Below, one piece after another: positions 54,097 to 62,784 of a stretch of 64,000 bases of DNA. This DNA is from Pseudomonas sp. Irchel s3b2 (GTDB lineage Bacteria; Pseudomonadota; Gammaproteobacteria; Pseudomonadales; Pseudomonadaceae): contig NZ_FYEB01000021.1 of assembly GCF_900187445.1 (NCBI RefSeq), positions 1 through 64,000 on the forward strand. Reading direction: 5' to 3'. The notes beneath the pieces were generated by a model. The model did no database searches. It was not told the DNA's origin and saw only the letters and a list, made by a program, of their open reading frames with translations. Within the stretch, counting starts at the first letter, position 1; each line of letters begins with the position of its first letter. The translations under genes and the position numbers were made by a program.

Positions 54097-54504
54097 TCAG
54101 CCGTTGAGCGCAGCCTGTTCGTTCTCGAGAAACTCGTCTTCCAGCAGCGCATCGGCGGTAGGCCTTTCGAACGGCACCACAGCGGCACGTGGTTTGCCCC
54201 GCAGTTTGCCGAACAGATGTTCAAGCGCATGTTCGAGTTTTTCGGCCGCACCGTCGATCGCCTGTTCCAGGTTAGCGGCTTTATGGGTGACAGAAATCGA
54301 TTGGTGGCCTTTTGGCCGCGCTTCCAGCTGGCAGCGTATGTCGTGGGGACCGGGCTTGTCGCCGTTCTCGTCTCGCAGGTGGACTTCGACGCGGGTCAGG
54401 TCCTCTTCGTATCGTTCGAGTGTGCTCTCAATGGTCGTACGTACCCACTCCTCCAGTCGGATGCTGCTTTGAATATGGTTATCGCTATTGACTTGGATTT
54501 GCAT
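54097..54504 (-). CDS. HPF/RaiA-family ribosome-associated protein
   Basis: A 135-residue protein of the sigma-54 modulation / ribosomal hibernation type. The N-terminal domain (about 1-100) has the beta-alpha pattern with VEVHLRDENGDKPGPHDIRC. The C terminus is acidic and short, so it is not the long HPF form. It may help stall ribosomes in stationary phase. It stands alone. Confidence 0.75.
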   Translation of the reverse strand: MQIQVNSDNHIQSSIRLEEWVRTTIESTLERYEEDLTRVEVHLRDENGDKPGPHDIRCQLEARPKGHQSISVTHKAANLEQAIDGAAEKLEHALEHLFGKLRGKPRAAVVPFERPTADALLEDEFLENEQAALNG

Positions 54505-54779
54505 AGTTCATCCCTTATTTCAGCTAGCTCGCGAGAGGCCGGTCAGCTAGCCCTTGGGCGTCATCACCGTGACCTCTTGGTTACACAATCGGTCTGTACG
54601 CTGAACAATTCAAGCCCTAAAAAAAGATAAATATTGATTCGCAAAAAAAGCCGGACAACGGGCAAAAGCGCTGTTAAGGTCGGGAGTTCGGTCGCCCCGC
54701 TCTTCAGTCACAATTGCTCACAACCCGCCCCCAGCGGATGCAGATCACGAAAAATCCCCGCCTCTTTCACCAGCCAGTC

Positions 54780-54902
54780 ATGCACCGCACGCTCGCCCGG
54801 ATGACTCAGCGCGCCCGTCGCATAAAATCCAGGCCTCGAACGTGTTCGTGGCTGGTCGGTTTGATTGCACTGTCTGCGATCATCTACTCGTTCATGCCCT
54901 GA
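54780..54902 (+). CDS. Possible tiny membrane protein
   Basis: A 40-codon frame encodes a basic N terminus (RARRIKSRPR) followed by one hydrophobic helix (about 24-38). Such proteins occur, but there is no strong ribosome site or homologue known to me. The surrounding 54505-55114 gap has no other convincing gene. Confidence 0.25.
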   Translation: MHRTLARMTQRARRIKSRPRTCSWLVGLIALSAIIYSFMP

Positions 54903-55114
54903 AACGGGCAGGCAAAAAGAAGGCGAGGCCATGTTGCCCGCCGTTTTTTTACCGTGTTCATTGTTCGACAATTTTTCCGGCATGCCCCTTGCTTTGCCTC
55001 CTGCGTTGCACGGATGAAAGTACATGAACATGGAAGGCCGATGGTCTGGTGTTGCGAACTAATCCCGATCACGGCCGGTCAACAACTGCACGTTCAATCA
55101 GGCGGTGACGCATC

Positions 55115-55432
55115 ATGGACAACCCCTTTCAACTCATTACCGATGCCTTTGCACCGGATTATCAAATCAACCTGAGCATTCAGGGACTGGACGGCAGCAT
55201 CATGCTGACCCTCTCCCAAAGTGGCCGCGTGGTGGCCAAACGGATGATCAGCGCCGAACAGCGCAATGATCCCAAGCGCCTCAAACGCCTGGTGCAAAGC
55301 ATTCAATTCGGCATCGCCATCGAACAGGGCCATAGCGCCGTGGCCATCCTCGAAGCCATGACCGACGGCGACAATCGCAACCCGCCGCCGCCCTTGGTCA
55401 AATCCCGGCCCCGACCTTCAATGGGGCTTTAA
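55115..55432 (+). CDS. DUF3509-family protein
   Basis: A 105-residue protein of the Pseudomonas DUF3509 family (MDNPFQLITDAFAPDY at the start, HSAVAILEAM near the end). The C-terminal tail is Pro-Arg rich. No function is known. It converges with the psiE-like gene, with a 4-base overlap of ends. Confidence 0.8.
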   Translation: MDNPFQLITDAFAPDYQINLSIQGLDGSIMLTLSQSGRVVAKRMISAEQRNDPKRLKRLVQSIQFGIAIEQGHSAVAILEAMTDGDNRNPPPPLVKSRPRPSMGL

Positions 55433-55929
55433 ATCTCGCCCTTCTCCACTTCGGGATGCTCACCGGAACCCGCACCGATCTTGCGTTGCGGGTGTTCGAT
55501 CTTCACCGAAGGAAACTGCGACGAGGCGTAACGCACCACCAGAATCGCAAATGCCAGCAGCAGAATCCCGCCGCACAAGTAGATGATCCCCAGGTCTGGC
55601 GGATTGTGGTGCGAGACGTTGGAGATCAGCAGCCGTGTCAGTGCGGTGATCGCCACGTAGATCAGGAAGCGCACCGGCATGTGGTTGGTCTTGAAGTAAA
55701 TCCCGACCATCGCCCCCAGTTCCAGGTAGATGAACAGCAGCAAGATGTCATCGATCTTGATGTGCCCCTGTTCGAGCATCCCGAGGAATTCCATGACCGC
55801 CGCCCAGGCGGTCACCGCACCGATGGCGAACAGTGCCAGGTAGTGGAAGGTCTCGACGAACAGGTTGCCCAGGGACTCGGCCAGTTGATGCACGTTCTGC
55901 CGCAGGTTCTCGGCCCAGTTGATTTTCAC
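55429..55929 (-). CDS. psiE: PsiE-family membrane protein
   Basis: A 166-residue protein with four membrane helices (about 28-48, 62-80, 86-104, 115-135) of the phosphate-starvation-inducible PsiE family, whose biochemical role is unknown. No Pho box was noticed upstream. The C-terminal tail is charged. Confidence 0.8.
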   Translation of the reverse strand: MKINWAENLRQNVHQLAESLGNLFVETFHYLALFAIGAVTAWAAVMEFLGMLEQGHIKIDDILLLFIYLELGAMVGIYFKTNHMPVRFLIYVAITALTRLLISNVSHHNPPDLGIIYLCGGILLLAFAILVVRYASSQFPSVKIEHPQRKIGAGSGEHPEVEKGEI

Positions 55930-56091
55930 GATGATTGTTCCTTAGCTCGGTTCGAGCGGATGATGCGGGTTGGACGTGACGGTTGTTCTGCATGCAGAAA
56001 AAAGGCCAGAGGTTGCCTGCAACATGATGGCGAGGTGCTTTAAAACGCGCTCCGTGGCGTTTGGTCGCACCTGCCCCGGACATCGCCGAAC

Positions 56092-56115
56092 CTGTGGGAG
56101 CGAGCCTGCTCGCGA
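56092..56115. repeat. Single REP unit
   Basis: GGGAGCGAGCCTGCTCGCGA is one isolated REP unit; no inverted partner was found nearby. Confidence 0.75.
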
Positions 56116-56206
56116 TTGGAGCACCACCGTCCACCTGACAAACCCTGAATTCGGTCTACATTAAAAAGCCACTACCCAAAGCGCAGGGATTCGCTTATCC
56201 TTTTCG

Positions 56207-56222
56207 CTGTATATAAATACAG
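56207..56222. promoter_or_regulatory. LexA box upstream of yebG
   Basis: CTGTATATAAATACAG matches the LexA consensus CTGTN8ACAG exactly in its ends. It lies 44 bases before the yebG start, so the gene should be SOS-induced. Confidence 0.88.
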
Positions 56223-56265
56223 TAGTCGAAACAGACAACTAATGTGAAGGCATGTGAGGTGGTGA

Positions 56266-56607
56266 ATGGCCGTCGAAGTGGTATACCGCAGCAGCCGAGA
56301 TCTGGAGCGCTTGTTCATGGATAAAGCCGAAGCTGACCGTCATGACAAAATGCTCGAACTGGCCGAATTGCTGGCTGAAGTGTTGCAAAAAGCCGTTCCG
56401 TCCCTGACCGAACAGCAAGTGGAAGAAGCCGGGATCTACATGGCGAAGAACCGTGATGTATTCGCCAAGGCATTCAAGAGCCAGCCGGACGCACTGTCCG
56501 AACTGCTGAATGCACCTGTTGAAGCAGCTGCACCTGTTGCTGCACCTGTTGAAGTGACGGACGCTGAGCCGACCAAGCCAGCCAAAGCCGCCAAGACACC
56601 GAAGTAA
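56266..56607 (+). CDS. yebG: SOS-inducible YebG-family protein
   Basis: The 113-residue protein begins MAVEVVYRSSRDLE, and the first about 75 residues match YebG. The last 40 are an Ala-Pro-Glu-Lys-rich tail with a near-repeat (APVEAAAPVAAPVE), likely disordered. A LexA box is upstream and a terminator follows, so it is a single-gene SOS unit. Function unknown. Confidence 0.92.
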   Translation: MAVEVVYRSSRDLERLFMDKAEADRHDKMLELAELLAEVLQKAVPSLTEQQVEEAGIYMAKNRDVFAKAFKSQPDALSELLNAPVEAAAPVAAPVEVTDAEPTKPAKAAKTPK

Positions 56608-56624
56608 ACAATGCCCGAATTGAA

Positions 56625-56657
56625 TAGGCCCTGAGTCAAATGGCTCAGGGCCTTTTT
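56625..56657 (+). terminator. Terminator of yebG
   Basis: AGGCCCTGAG and CTCAGGGCCT form a 10-base-pair stem followed by a T-run. It is also usable for the converging gene. Confidence 0.9.
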
Positions 56658-56673
56658 CATGCCTGCGGGAAAC

Positions 56674-57783
56674 CTATACCTCGGGTTGTTCCAGCGCCTC
56701 CACCAACGCCTTGAAGAACCGCGCCGCCTCGCCACCGGTGACCACGCGGTGATCGAAGGTCAGGGACAGCGGCAGGATCGGATGCACCACTACCGCGCCC
56801 TCGACCGCCACCGGCTCGTCGCGGATCGCCCCGGCAGCGAGGATCGCCACTTGCGGCGGCACCACCACCGGATTGGCGTAGCGGCCGAACAAGGTGCCGA
56901 AGTTCGACAGGGTCAGGGTCGCGCCCATCATTTCCTGGGGCGGGATCGAGCGCGCCTGCACGTCGGCGCGCAGGCGCATCACACCTTCTTTCAAATCCGC
57001 CGCCGTGCGCTGACCGACATCGCGCAGCACCGGCACGAACAAGCCGTCCGGCGTATCCACGGCAATGCCCAGGTCGAGCCGTTCGTGTTGTTTTAGCGCC
57101 AGGGTTTTGCCATCGAAGGCGCTGTTGAGCACCGGTTCTACGGCGCAGGCGGCAGCCATGGCCTTGGCCAGACGAATCAGCGGTTCTCGTGCCTGTCCCC
57201 AGCGATGCAGATCGGCATCACCGAAAATCGTCACCGGCACCACTTCGGCATGGGACCTGGCCATGTTCAGTGCCATGCTGCGTCGCACGCCACGCAGCTT
57301 CTCGCCGCCGAAGCGTTCGCGTTTCATCTGGGCCGAGTTTTCTACGTCGCTGAGGGTGATCTGGCCGTCCTGACCGGAGCCCGTCAAGCCGCTCAGTTCA
57401 ACACCGAGTTGCCGAGCCAGTTGACGCACCGCCGGCGTGGCACGGTTCGCCAGATGCTCACGAGTCGAAGGCGCAGCGCCGATGAAAAATGCATCCTCCT
57501 GATTCGTACCGCCACCCTCAAGCCGCCCGACCACAGTGCCCGCATCCGCTTCGCCTTCGTAACCGAGCAGAGGTTCGCCAACGTGAAGAATGTCGCCCTC
57601 GCCACCGAACGTTTTTGCCACCACCCCATCGTAGGGCGCGGGTATGTCCACCAGCGCCTTGGCGGTTTCCACTGACACCAACAATTGGTCAGCCTTGACG
57701 GTATCGCCGACCTTGACGTGCCAGCGGACGATTTCCGCCTCCTGCAAGCCTTCGCCCAGATCCGGCAGTTTGAAATATTTCAT
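56674..57783 (-). CDS. 2-oxoacid dehydrogenase E2 (dihydrolipoyl acyltransferase)
   Basis: The 369-residue E2 has one lipoyl domain with K42 (VETAKALVDIP), an E1/E3-binding domain (about 112-146, TPAVRQLARQLGVEL) and the acyltransferase domain. Near the end the usual HxxxDG catalytic motif reads HRVVTGG, with T in place of D. It is the last of LeuDH, E1-alpha, E1-beta, E2, the same order as PA3418-PA3415 of P. aeruginosa (recalled). No E3 gene is here, so a shared lipoamide dehydrogenase must serve. Confidence 0.88.
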   Translation of the reverse strand: MKYFKLPDLGEGLQEAEIVRWHVKVGDTVKADQLLVSVETAKALVDIPAPYDGVVAKTFGGEGDILHVGEPLLGYEGEADAGTVVGRLEGGGTNQEDAFFIGAAPSTREHLANRATPAVRQLARQLGVELSGLTGSGQDGQITLSDVENSAQMKRERFGGEKLRGVRRSMALNMARSHAEVVPVTIFGDADLHRWGQAREPLIRLAKAMAAACAVEPVLNSAFDGKTLALKQHERLDLGIAVDTPDGLFVPVLRDVGQRTAADLKEGVMRLRADVQARSIPPQEMMGATLTLSNFGTLFGRYANPVVVPPQVAILAAGAIRDEPVAVEGAVVVHPILPLSLTFDHRVVTGGEAARFFKALVEALEQPEV

Positions 57784-57798
57784 CGCAACCCCTCTCTG

Positions 57799-58785
57799 TC
57801 AGGCGTGGTGCAGCACGATGTCACAAGCATGAAGAATGTCTTCGACGCTGGGCATGTACAGCAATTCCAGTCGATACAGCGGCGGCGGGATGTCTGGCGC
57901 GGTGACTCGCTGGATCGGTGCCTGCAACTCAAGAAATACCCGTTCATAGAGACTGGCGGCGATTTCCGCACCGACCCCGCAGGAGCGTGGTGCCTCATGC
58001 ACTATCACGCAGCGACCGGTCTTGCGCACCGAGGCTTCCATCGTATCGAGGTCCAGCGGTTTGATACTGGCAACGTCGATCACTTCCGCCGAGACGCCCT
58101 GCTCGGCCAGTTGCGTGGCTGCTTGCAAGGTTTCCATCACGCTGGCGCCCCAACTGATCAAGGTTAGGTCGCTGCCTTCACGCAGGGTGAAACAGCTGTC
58201 CAGTGGCAGGCGCTTGCCGTCATCCAGCAGCGGTTGCGGGTTCATTCGATAGAGTCGAGTTGGCTCGAGAAATATCACTGGATCCGGGTCGTCGATGGCC
58301 GCGAGCAGCAAGCCATAGGCCCGGGCCGGCGAGGACGGGATCACCACCCGCAGCCCCGGAATATGCGCGAACAGAGCTTCGGTGCTTTCGCTGTGATGCT
58401 CCGGCGCGCGAATCCCTGCGCCCATCGGCGTGCGCATCACCATCGGACAGGTGATCCGCCCGCGCGTGCGGTTGCGCATGCGGCTGGCGTGAGACACCAG
58501 GTGTTCCATGGTGGCGTAGATGAAACCCATGAACTGGATTTCCACCACCGGTTTCAGGCCTTGGGCGGCCATGCCTACCACCAGCCCGCCGAGCATGGTT
58601 TCGGCCAGCGGTGAGTCGATTACCCGCTTGAAACCAAAGCTGTCGCGCAGGCCCAACGTGGCGCGGAACACGCCACCGTTCACCCCGACGTCTTCACCGA
58701 GGACGATGACGTTTTCGTCTTCGCTCATGGCCCGATGCAACGCCAGATTCACCGCTTCCAGCAGCGTCACCTTACCGTTACTCAT
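57799..58785 (-). CDS. 2-oxoacid dehydrogenase E1 beta subunit
   Basis: The 328-residue E1-beta subunit has the transketolase pyrimidine domain (LGEDVGVNGGVFRAT, residues about 29-43) and C-terminal domain. It works with E1-alpha in thiamine-dependent decarboxylation of a 2-oxoacid. The start at 58785, with GGGAGG upstream, overlaps the E1-alpha end by 8 bases. Confidence 0.9.
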   Translation of the reverse strand: MSNGKVTLLEAVNLALHRAMSEDENVIVLGEDVGVNGGVFRATLGLRDSFGFKRVIDSPLAETMLGGLVVGMAAQGLKPVVEIQFMGFIYATMEHLVSHASRMRNRTRGRITCPMVMRTPMGAGIRAPEHHSESTEALFAHIPGLRVVIPSSPARAYGLLLAAIDDPDPVIFLEPTRLYRMNPQPLLDDGKRLPLDSCFTLREGSDLTLISWGASVMETLQAATQLAEQGVSAEVIDVASIKPLDLDTMEASVRKTGRCVIVHEAPRSCGVGAEIAASLYERVFLELQAPIQRVTAPDIPPPLYRLELLYMPSVEDILHACDIVLHHA

Positions 58786-59872
58786 GGCCCGAACCTCCCG
58801 TCCGGCGCGCCACCCGTTCGAGAAATTCTTCACGCTGTTCTGCCAGCGCTTGCGGCCACTGGGCATAGACATGATCGATCACTGATTCCGGCGCCTGCTG
58901 GCCCGCCGCTTCGAAGTTATCCACAGCACCCTGCACCAAGCCTTGGCATTCGCTGATCAGTGCCTGTTCACGGCCCTCGTCCCACACGCCTTGCCCGGCC
59001 ATGAAACGTTGCAGCCGTTTGATCGGTTCTTCGAGCCAGGCCTGCTTGACCTCGTCCGCCGACCGGTAGCGCGTAGCATCATCGGCCGTGGTGTGATCGC
59101 CGAGGCGATAGCTCAGGCATTCGAGTAACACCGGGCCTTTCCCGTGGCGCGCCCGATCGAGGGCCGCTTGCACGCGGTCATAAACGGCGAGCATGTCATT
59201 GCCGTCGACTTGCTCGCCGTGAAAGCCGGCGCCAATGGCTTTCTGCGCAAGGGTGGGGGCGCCGCACTGGATTCGTCGCGGCACCGAGATTGCCCATTGG
59301 TTGTTGTTGATCACAAACACCACCGGCAACTGCCAGGCACCAGCAACGTTGAGGGCCTCGAGGAAGTCCCCTTTGCTGGTTCCGCCGTCGCCGCACGTAG
59401 TGACGGCGACCCGATGCTCGCCACGGATTTTGAAGGCGCTGGCGACGCCGCAGGCATGCAGGGCCTGGGTGGCGATCGGCACACAGATCGGGAAATCCTC
59501 GGCCACCGCCGGGTCGGCAAAGTCGCTGCCACGCTCATCGCCGCCCCAATACAAGAGGATTTCTTCCATGCGCACGCCGCGCATCAATTGCACGGCGGTG
59601 TCGCGGTAATACGGGATCAGTACGTCTTCGGCGTGCATCAGGCTGCCGACCGCGACGCCAATGGCTTCCTGGCCCAAGGTCGGCGCATAAGTGCCGATGC
59701 GCCCGGTGCGTTGCAAGGCGACAGCTTTCTGATCGAAAAGGCGGGTCAGAACCATCTGCCGATACAAGCGTGTCAGCAGATTGAAGTCGTCGGCCCAAGA
59801 GGGAAGATTGCCGAGAAGCTGGCCATCAGGGGATAAAAATCGGGTGTAAGGCAGCTCAACCTTGTGAAGCAT
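58778..59872 (-). CDS. 2-oxoacid dehydrogenase E1 alpha subunit
   Basis: The 364-residue thiamine-diphosphate subunit has GDGGTSKGDFLEALNVAG with the N-N-N-Q-W-A-I motif (TPP binding) and the C-terminal SYRLGDHTTADD. Databases often call it pyruvate dehydrogenase. Neighbouring leucine dehydrogenase suggests branched-chain or other oxoacid use. AGGAG precedes the ATG at 59872; a longer frame to 59968 is not used. Confidence 0.88.
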   Translation of the reverse strand: MLHKVELPYTRFLSPDGQLLGNLPSWADDFNLLTRLYRQMVLTRLFDQKAVALQRTGRIGTYAPTLGQEAIGVAVGSLMHAEDVLIPYYRDTAVQLMRGVRMEEILLYWGGDERGSDFADPAVAEDFPICVPIATQALHACGVASAFKIRGEHRVAVTTCGDGGTSKGDFLEALNVAGAWQLPVVFVINNNQWAISVPRRIQCGAPTLAQKAIGAGFHGEQVDGNDMLAVYDRVQAALDRARHGKGPVLLECLSYRLGDHTTADDATRYRSADEVKQAWLEEPIKRLQRFMAGQGVWDEGREQALISECQGLVQGAVDNFEAAGQQAPESVIDHVYAQWPQALAEQREEFLERVARRTGGSGHE

Positions 59873-60003
59873 CACAGGGCTCCTGGCACGCGGGGTCAGC
59901 GTGCAATGGTCAGACCCGACGGTTGTGACGCAGGGCTTGGCGAGCAAGTCGGCCGGATAGGCTCTCACTCCTTCATCGATTCAAACTGTTCACCCATACA
60001 GCA

Positions 60004-61023
60004 TCACCGGTACAGCACTTTCTCCGCCAACTCATCCGCCACCCGGGCCGGGGAACGCTTTTCTGCCTGGGCATGGGCAAAGACTTCGGTCAGCCGTGAA
60101 CTGATTTTCGACAGGTGCGCGGTGATGGTCGTCAACTCTTCCCCGCGGTGTTTGAGCGACACGTAGATCAGCCCGCCCGCATTGATCACGTAATCGGGCG
60201 CATACAAAATGCCCCGGCGCTCCAGCTGATCGGCGATTTCCAGATGGATCAGTTGGTTGTTTGCCGAACCGGCGACCGCCGCGCAGCGCAGTTGCGACAC
60301 GCTGTTGGTGTTAAGCACACCGCCCAGGCCGCAGGGCGCGAGTATGTCGCACGGTGTGCTGAGCAGCGCATCGTTGGCGATCGGATGAGCGCCCAACTGT
60401 TCCATGGCCAACTGCACCTTGCCATGATCTATGTCGCTGACCAGCAGTTCCGCACCGGCCGCGTGTAACTGTTCGGCCAAGGCATAACCGACATTGCCCA
60501 AGCCTTGAATGGCTATGCGCAGTCCTTCGAGATTATCGCTGCCCAAACGGGCCATGGCAGTGCTGCGAATACCGGCGAATACGCCCATGGCCGCGTGAGG
60601 TGCAGGGTCGCCCGCGGCGGTGGTGCTGGTGACGAATTGGGTCTGTTGAGCGATGCAATCCATGTCCGCCACTGAGGTGCCGGCGTCGATGGCGGTGATA
60701 TAGCGACCGTCGAGTTCGTTGATGCAGCGCCCGAAGGCTTCAAATAGCGCGGCGCGGTTTTCCACATGGGCCGGGCGAACTATCACCGCAACACCACCGC
60801 CCTGCGCCAGGCCGGCCAGGGCCGCCTTGTAACTCATGCCTTGGGCAAGGCGCACGGCATCCTCGATCGCGGCTTCATCGCTGGGGTAGGCAAGGTAACG
60901 ACACCCGCCCAGGGCAGGTCCCAGACGGCTGTTGTGGATGGCAATCACCGCCTTCAACCCGGTGACCGGATCGACGCTCAGGTGCAGCGATTCAAGGCGA
61001 GTGCTTTGCATGAGAGCGAACAT
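60004..61023 (-). CDS. Leucine/phenylalanine-dehydrogenase-family protein with altered active site
   Basis: A 339-residue member of the Glu/Leu/Phe/Val dehydrogenase family: LGPALGGCRYL, MSYKAALAG (K66) and GLGNVG (NAD). Family enzymes have a second lysine twelve residues on, in GGGK. Here it is GGGVAVI with V78, so the catalytic lysine (K80 in B. sphaericus LeuDH) is missing. Dehydrogenase activity is therefore doubtful. It is first in the LeuDH-E1a-E1b-E2 group; with activity it would make oxoacids for the complex. Start ATG 61023 has GGGAG upstream. Confidence 0.85.
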   Translation of the reverse strand: MFALMQSTRLESLHLSVDPVTGLKAVIAIHNSRLGPALGGCRYLAYPSDEAAIEDAVRLAQGMSYKAALAGLAQGGGVAVIVRPAHVENRAALFEAFGRCINELDGRYITAIDAGTSVADMDCIAQQTQFVTSTTAAGDPAPHAAMGVFAGIRSTAMARLGSDNLEGLRIAIQGLGNVGYALAEQLHAAGAELLVSDIDHGKVQLAMEQLGAHPIANDALLSTPCDILAPCGLGGVLNTNSVSQLRCAAVAGSANNQLIHLEIADQLERRGILYAPDYVINAGGLIYVSLKHRGEELTTITAHLSKISSRLTEVFAHAQAEKRSPARVADELAEKVLYR

Positions 61024-61207
61024 CGTAGGGCTCCCGTAATCACTTCTTGTAGTCGCCAGTATAGGCTTGCGCACAAAAATTGCAGAAGCGCACCGGAATA
61101 AGCGGCGCCGCTTTGAACGCTTTCGGACATAACCTGTTACGACCTATGTGCAGCACTGGACGAAAGCCTGTGACGGGGCTAAAACGAGGCATTCTCCGGA
61201 GATTTTG

Positions 61208-62011
61208 ATGACCCCGCGCCAACGTTTTTTCGACTGTCTGCAACGATCACCGCCCGCGCTGTTCGAGGCGGCGCTGTGGATTGCTGTCGAACACGATAAA
61301 GAGCTGGATCCCGAGACGGTACTGGCGGACTTCAAGGACCTGCAACAGCGGGTCAGCTACGGGTTGCCCATGCTGCCGGTGAGTGAGTTGGCCCAACCGT
61401 TGTTGCGGCGAATGAATGACCTAGGGTTCGCTCAGGACGACTTCACGCCCTTGCGTCCGCAAGTGGCGTTGCTCCATAAAGTGCTGGAACGTCGGCGAGG
61501 CCAGCCGTTGGCACTGGGCCTGATTGCACTGGAACTGGCCAGAAGGCTGGAGATTCCCATGGTCGGCGTCAACTTTCCCGGGCATTTCCTGCTGCGAGTG
61601 CAAGGTGCCGATCATCTGCTCGACCCCTGCGGCGGGCGACGGTTGTACCCCAATGATTGCCGTGAACTGCTGCAACGCCAGTACGGCCCGAACATGAAGC
61701 TCAGCGCCGAGCATTTGCAGACCGCCGAACCGGTGCAGATGCTGCAACGGTTGTCACGCAACCTGCGCCAGTTGTACCTCACGAACGATGACTACATCGA
61801 CGCCCTGATCGACGCCGAACGTGTGCTTGAATTGGGCAACGCCAGCGCCTCCGACTATCTGGCCCGGGCCAGCCTCTATCAACGACTGGACTGCCCGAAT
61901 GCCGAGCGTTTTGACCTGGAGCATGCGCTGCTGCTCTGTGACGATCCGATCCAGCGGATTCGCCTGACTGAACGGCTGGGGCATTTGCCGCCCAATGCCA
62001 TCGTCCATTAA
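61208..62011 (+). CDS. SirB1-family transglutaminase-like protein
   Basis: A 267-residue protein of the SirB1/YchA type: an N-terminal transglutaminase-like region (LGLIALELARRLEIPMVGVNFPGHFLLR) and C-terminal helical repeats. The function is unknown; related YchA is often beside prmC or ispE. Start ATG 61208 with GGAG upstream; the earlier frame is not used. Confidence 0.85.
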   Translation: MTPRQRFFDCLQRSPPALFEAALWIAVEHDKELDPETVLADFKDLQQRVSYGLPMLPVSELAQPLLRRMNDLGFAQDDFTPLRPQVALLHKVLERRRGQPLALGLIALELARRLEIPMVGVNFPGHFLLRVQGADHLLDPCGGRRLYPNDCRELLQRQYGPNMKLSAEHLQTAEPVQMLQRLSRNLRQLYLTNDDYIDALIDAERVLELGNASASDYLARASLYQRLDCPNAERFDLEHALLLCDDPIQRIRLTERLGHLPPNAIVH

Positions 62012-62029
62012 TCACCAATCACCGCCCGT

Positions 62030-62119
62030 TGTAGGAGCGAGGCTTGCCCACGAACCAGACGCCTCGGTCCACCAGGAACACCGCGTTATCGTTCTTCGCG
62101 GGCAAGCCTCGCTCCTACA
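62030..62119. repeat. REP doublet
   Basis: TGTAGGAGCGAGGCTTGCCC and its inverted copy GGGCAAGCCTCGCTCCTACA flank about 40 bases between sirB1-like and maiA. Confidence 0.9.
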
Positions 62120-62136
62120 GGGATCAATGTAAGGCT

Positions 62137-62772
62137 TTACGGGGTATCCGGCTGGTTCGACGGATGGGCCAGGAAGAAGGCTGGGTGTGTCGCCGCCAGC
62201 GCTGCCACTCGACGAATTCGCGGGTAGGCGTCCAGTGGAATATTGAAGCGCTCGGCCGCATACAACTGCGGAATCAAATAGACGTCCGCCAGCCCCGGTT
62301 GATCGCCAAAGCAATAACCGGTGTCACCGACCAATTGCTCTACCGTCGCCAGCCCCTGGCTGATCCAGTGACCGATCCACTCAACCACCTGTGGTTCATC
62401 GTGCCCCAGCTGCCGAAGCTTGTTGAGTACGCTGACGTTGTGCAGCGGGTGAACATCGCAACCAATCACTGCCGCAACGCCACGCTCATGGGCGCGGGCG
62501 GCGAGGTCTTTGGACAGCAACGGCACCTGTGGATAACGTTCCTCCAGGTACTCGATAATCGCCGGTGACTGGATCAGCAACTCGCCTTCATCGGTGCGCA
62601 AGGCGGGCACCCGGCCTTGCGGGTTGATGCCCAGGTATGTCGGCTGCCGATGTTCGCCACCTTGCGGCGCGATCAGGTTGATTGGCAACGCCTGGTAATC
62701 CAGCCCCTTCAACGCCAGCGCAATACGCACCCGGTAAGACGAGGTCGAACGGTAGTAGGTATAGAGTTCCAT
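62137..62772 (-). CDS. maiA: Maleylacetoacetate isomerase (zeta-class glutathione transferase)
   Basis: The 211-residue enzyme isomerises maleylacetoacetate to fumarylacetoacetate in tyrosine/phenylalanine breakdown. The active-site segment YRSTSSYRVRIAL is at the N terminus and NPQGRVPAL follows. It comes 12 bases after fahA, the next enzyme, in the same operon; hmgA is expected beyond the window. Confidence 0.94.
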   Translation of the reverse strand: MELYTYYRSTSSYRVRIALALKGLDYQALPINLIAPQGGEHRQPTYLGINPQGRVPALRTDEGELLIQSPAIIEYLEERYPQVPLLSKDLAARAHERGVAAVIGCDVHPLHNVSVLNKLRQLGHDEPQVVEWIGHWISQGLATVEQLVGDTGYCFGDQPGLADVYLIPQLYAAERFNIPLDAYPRIRRVAALAATHPAFFLAHPSNQPDTP

Positions 62773-62784
62773 GACCCGATCCTC

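Noticed and set aside
54708..55031. 107-codon minus-strand open frame in the gap downstream of DUF3509
   Set aside because: The N-terminal half looks random and no ribosome site or family was recognised; the C-terminal part looks more protein-like but is not enough to call a gene.
19475..62119. Recurrent GCGAGGCTTGCC palindromes as a CRISPR array
   Set aside because: The copies are scattered singly or in inverted pairs over the window, with no regular spacers; they are REP elements.
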